In this document: positions 62,444 through 64,000 of the stretch, piece after piece | Position numbering within the stretch: the first letter of the stretch is position 1 | Layout of the letters: every line of letters begins with the position of its first letter | DNA from: Terrimesophilobacter sp044464485 | GTDB lineage: Bacteria > Actinomycetota > Actinomycetes > Actinomycetales > Microbacteriaceae | Length of the DNA stretch: 64,000 bases | Direction: 5' to 3' | Assembly (NCBI GenBank): GCA_044464485.1 | Contig: JBIQLG010000001.1 | Coordinates: 186,001-250,000 of the forward strand | Position numbers and translations under genes: made by a program | The notes under the pieces: generated by a model | Told to the model about the DNA's origin: nothing | The model's input: only the letters and a program-made list of their open reading frames with translations | Databases searched by the model: none

Positions 62444-63010
62444 ATGAAAAGCGAACCCGTGTCTGCAGGACGACCGCGGGCGTCATCTCGAGACACGATC
62501 GAGGAGGCGGCCGCAGAACTATTTCTTGAGCAGAGCTACGCCGGAACAACCATCGACGAGATCACTCAGCGCGCCGGTGTGAGTCGCGCCACATTTTTCA
62601 ACTACTTCGAGTCGAAGGGCGATCTGCTGTGGATCGACGCGGATCACGCGATCGAGTCTCTTCAGACTCGCATCGATTCTGGCGCGGACGTCGTGGATGC
62701 GGTGATCGCCGTCGCGAGGGAGATCGGTCGAGAAAAGGTGCCGCTCGCCGCGACCCAGTCGGATGTCATGGGGACAAGGGAGGAACTCGTGACCTCGGGC
62801 CTCGTGAGGGTTGCGCGCGTAACCGGGCTCATTCGCCATGCTCTGGTTCGACAACTCGGCCAAAGCGTTCATGACCTCGCACTGAATGTGACCGCGAACT
62901 CTCTCGCGGGTGCCATCGTCGCGGCATGGGGGGCCTGGATCATGGGCGGGCTGGATCGGGCCTCGCTGAGCGAGTACGTGAGAGACGCACTTGATCTAGT
63001 GCAACTATAA
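62444..63010 (+). CDS. TetR-family transcriptional regulator
   Basis: A protein of 188 residues. The N-terminal HTH is TIEEAAAELFLEQSYAGTTIDEITQRAGVSRATFFNYFESKGDLLW (in parts). The ligand domain is helical and unremarkable. It is divergent from the MHS transporter, its likely target. Confidence 0.94.
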   Translation: MKSEPVSAGRPRASSRDTIEEAAAELFLEQSYAGTTIDEITQRAGVSRATFFNYFESKGDLLWIDADHAIESLQTRIDSGADVVDAVIAVAREIGREKVPLAATQSDVMGTREELVTSGLVRVARVTGLIRHALVRQLGQSVHDLALNVTANSLAGAIVAAWGAWIMGGLDRASLSEYVRDALDLVQL

Positions 63011-63025
63011 TAATAAGATGTTCGT

Positions 63026-63379
63026 GTGCTCATAAGAATCGACCCGTCATCCGAGGTCGCGCTGTTTGACCAGCTCGCTGGCAGCATTCGCGCATCCACA
63101 ATCACGGGTGCCATCGGCGTGGGAGAGCGGTTGCCGTCTGCGCGAGAGCTTGCTGCATCCCTGGATATCAACGTGCACACCGTGTTGCGCGCATACCAGC
63201 TTCTGCGCGACGAGGGCCTCATCGAGTTGCGACCCGGTCGAGGCGCGATCGTGACGGCACGTGCGGCGGGTGACTACGACGCGCTCAATCTCGCGGTGAG
63301 CGCGGTGATCGCCGAGGCTCGCAAACTGGACATCACACCCAGCGCACTTACCGCGCTTATCAGAGAGGCATTCCAATGA
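63026..63379 (+). CDS. Short GntR-family (YhcF-type) regulator
   Basis: A protein of 117 residues starting at GTG 63026. The winged HTH is LFDQLAGSIRASTITGAIGVGERLPSARELAASLDINVHTVLRAYQLLRDEGLIELRPGRG (in parts). There is only a short C-terminal helix, as in YhcF/YtrA types that regulate an adjacent membrane gene. It overlaps the DUF1648 gene by 4 bases (ATGA). Confidence 0.93.
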   Translation: MLIRIDPSSEVALFDQLAGSIRASTITGAIGVGERLPSARELAASLDINVHTVLRAYQLLRDEGLIELRPGRGAIVTARAAGDYDALNLAVSAVIAEARKLDITPSALTALIREAFQ

Positions 63380-64000
63380 ATCAGGCGAATGACGACCACG
63401 CGCGTCCGATTTCCGTGAGAACGCGCACCGTGGGGATCGGCGGGATTCTCCCGGCTGCCCTGGGAATATTCTCGACGGTTCTCATGGCGACGTGGTTACC
63501 GCAACTGCCCCACCCGATTGCCGTGCACTGGAGCGGTGCAGGTCCGGATGGTTACGGTCCAGGGGCGGTTTTCGTGCTCGCACCCGCAATCATCACGGTG
63601 CTGTTCAGTGTTTTCGCCGTCGCGTTTTCGTGGCGCACGAGCGGAACCGGACGAATTTCCTGGACGCAAAAGTTTGTGCTGGCCACGAACGTCTGGTTGG
63701 CGACTTTCCTGAGCACAGCATTTGTCGCCAGCGTCGCGATCCAGCGGGGGCTTTCCGACGCGCGCACTGCGCCAGACGTCGGAGGCTGGCTCGCTGTGGG
63801 CGCCGTCGCCGCGCTGGCTCTCGCTGCCGCGGCATGGGTTCTGCTTCCTCCCGGAGTCTCGATAGACGATCGCGGCTCACGGGTGGAGCCGCTGGATGTG
63901 CTGGGCGGTGAACGAGTCTCCTGGTCCCACACGGCACGCTTCAGTTCAGCGGCACTCGTTTTCGTGGGCTTCGGCATCCTTGTTGCCGTGAGTGCGGTGA
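63376..64000 (+). CDS. DUF1648-domain membrane protein, cut by window edge
   Basis: A frame open from ATG 63376 to the right edge (208 codons). The DUF1648 segment is MATWLPQLPHPIAVHWSGAGPDGYG after helix one. Three or four further helices are visible. Such proteins are often paired with YhcF-type GntR regulators, as here (ATGA overlap). Function unknown. Confidence 0.82.
   Translation, partial: MNQANDDHARPISVRTRTVGIGGILPAALGIFSTVLMATWLPQLPHPIAVHWSGAGPDGYGPGAVFVLAPAIITVLFSVFAVAFSWRTSGTGRISWTQKFVLATNVWLATFLSTAFVASVAIQRGLSDARTAPDVGGWLAVGAVAALALAAAAWVLLPPGVSIDDRGSRVEPLDVLGGERVSWSHTARFSSAALVFVGFGILVAVSAV

Overview
The window is one continuous piece of a high-GC actinobacterial chromosome, most likely from the family Microbacteriaceae. 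Genes are dense and often coupled by ATGA or TGATG stop/start overlaps. Two ClpP genes, EttA, a group II truncated haemoglobin and a homologue of the mycothiol-dependent nitroreductase Rv2466c are present, and the 6-mer GGATGC/GCATCC is very frequent. The genus cannot be fixed from the sequence alone. No rRNA, prophage, CRISPR array or recognisable transposase was seen.

Layout. 1-8.9 kb: a truncated EamA permease, an aldo/keto reductase, an SSB-like protein, a lipoprotein, ettA, two thioesterases and three uncharacterised proteins. 8.9-16.9 kb: a histidine utilisation block with an FAD dehydrogenase, an IclR regulator and hutH-hutU-hutG-hutI. 16.9-19.0 kb: a YeiH-type exporter divergent from a LysR regulator. 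19.0-24.5 kb: a one-carbon block with a cyclodeaminase/cyclohydrolase, fhs, an FdhF-like molybdoprotein and fdhD. 24.6-28.7 kb: glbO-mscS, three tandem two-cysteine lipoproteins and an AraC regulator. 28.7-34.2 kb: pepN, an Rv2466c-like protein, a conserved hypothetical, rpiB and nei. 34.2-45.8 kb: paiB, an amidohydrolase, repeats, a giant zinc-ribbon membrane protein, an arsenic-type ArsR divergent from an 8-cysteine micro-peptide, a PIN toxin-antitoxin pair and an ABC transporter. 45.2-51.6 kb: tRNA-Gly, tRNA-Pro, tig, clpP1, clpP2 and clpX, with copC/ycnI-like genes inserted before clpX. 51.6-64 kb: benE, a broken doc toxin, an M3 peptidase, a methyltransferase, an HTH regulator behind a 14-bp iterated array, valS, an MHS-family transporter, TetR and GntR regulators and a truncated DUF1648 protein.

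The gene set pepN / Rv2466c-like / rpiB / nei / tig / clpP1 / clpP2 / clpX / valS is the set found at Rv2467-Rv2448c in Mycobacterium tuberculosis. The intervals 34.2-45.2 kb and 48.7-50.1 kb therefore look like lineage-specific additions to an ancient block.

The most interesting items are: (i) a 26-residue peptide with 8 cysteines, with an excellent ribosome binding site and promoter, whose -35 box lies in a palindrome shared with a divergent arsR of the CgArsR type; (ii) seven TTGCAA-type sites spaced exactly 14 bp apart in front of a winged-helix regulator that overlaps a small basic protein; (iii) inverted ATTCAGG sites before the FAD dehydrogenase beside the hut operon; (iv) three tandem paralogous lipoproteins; and (v) a doc toxin gene disabled by one extra C.
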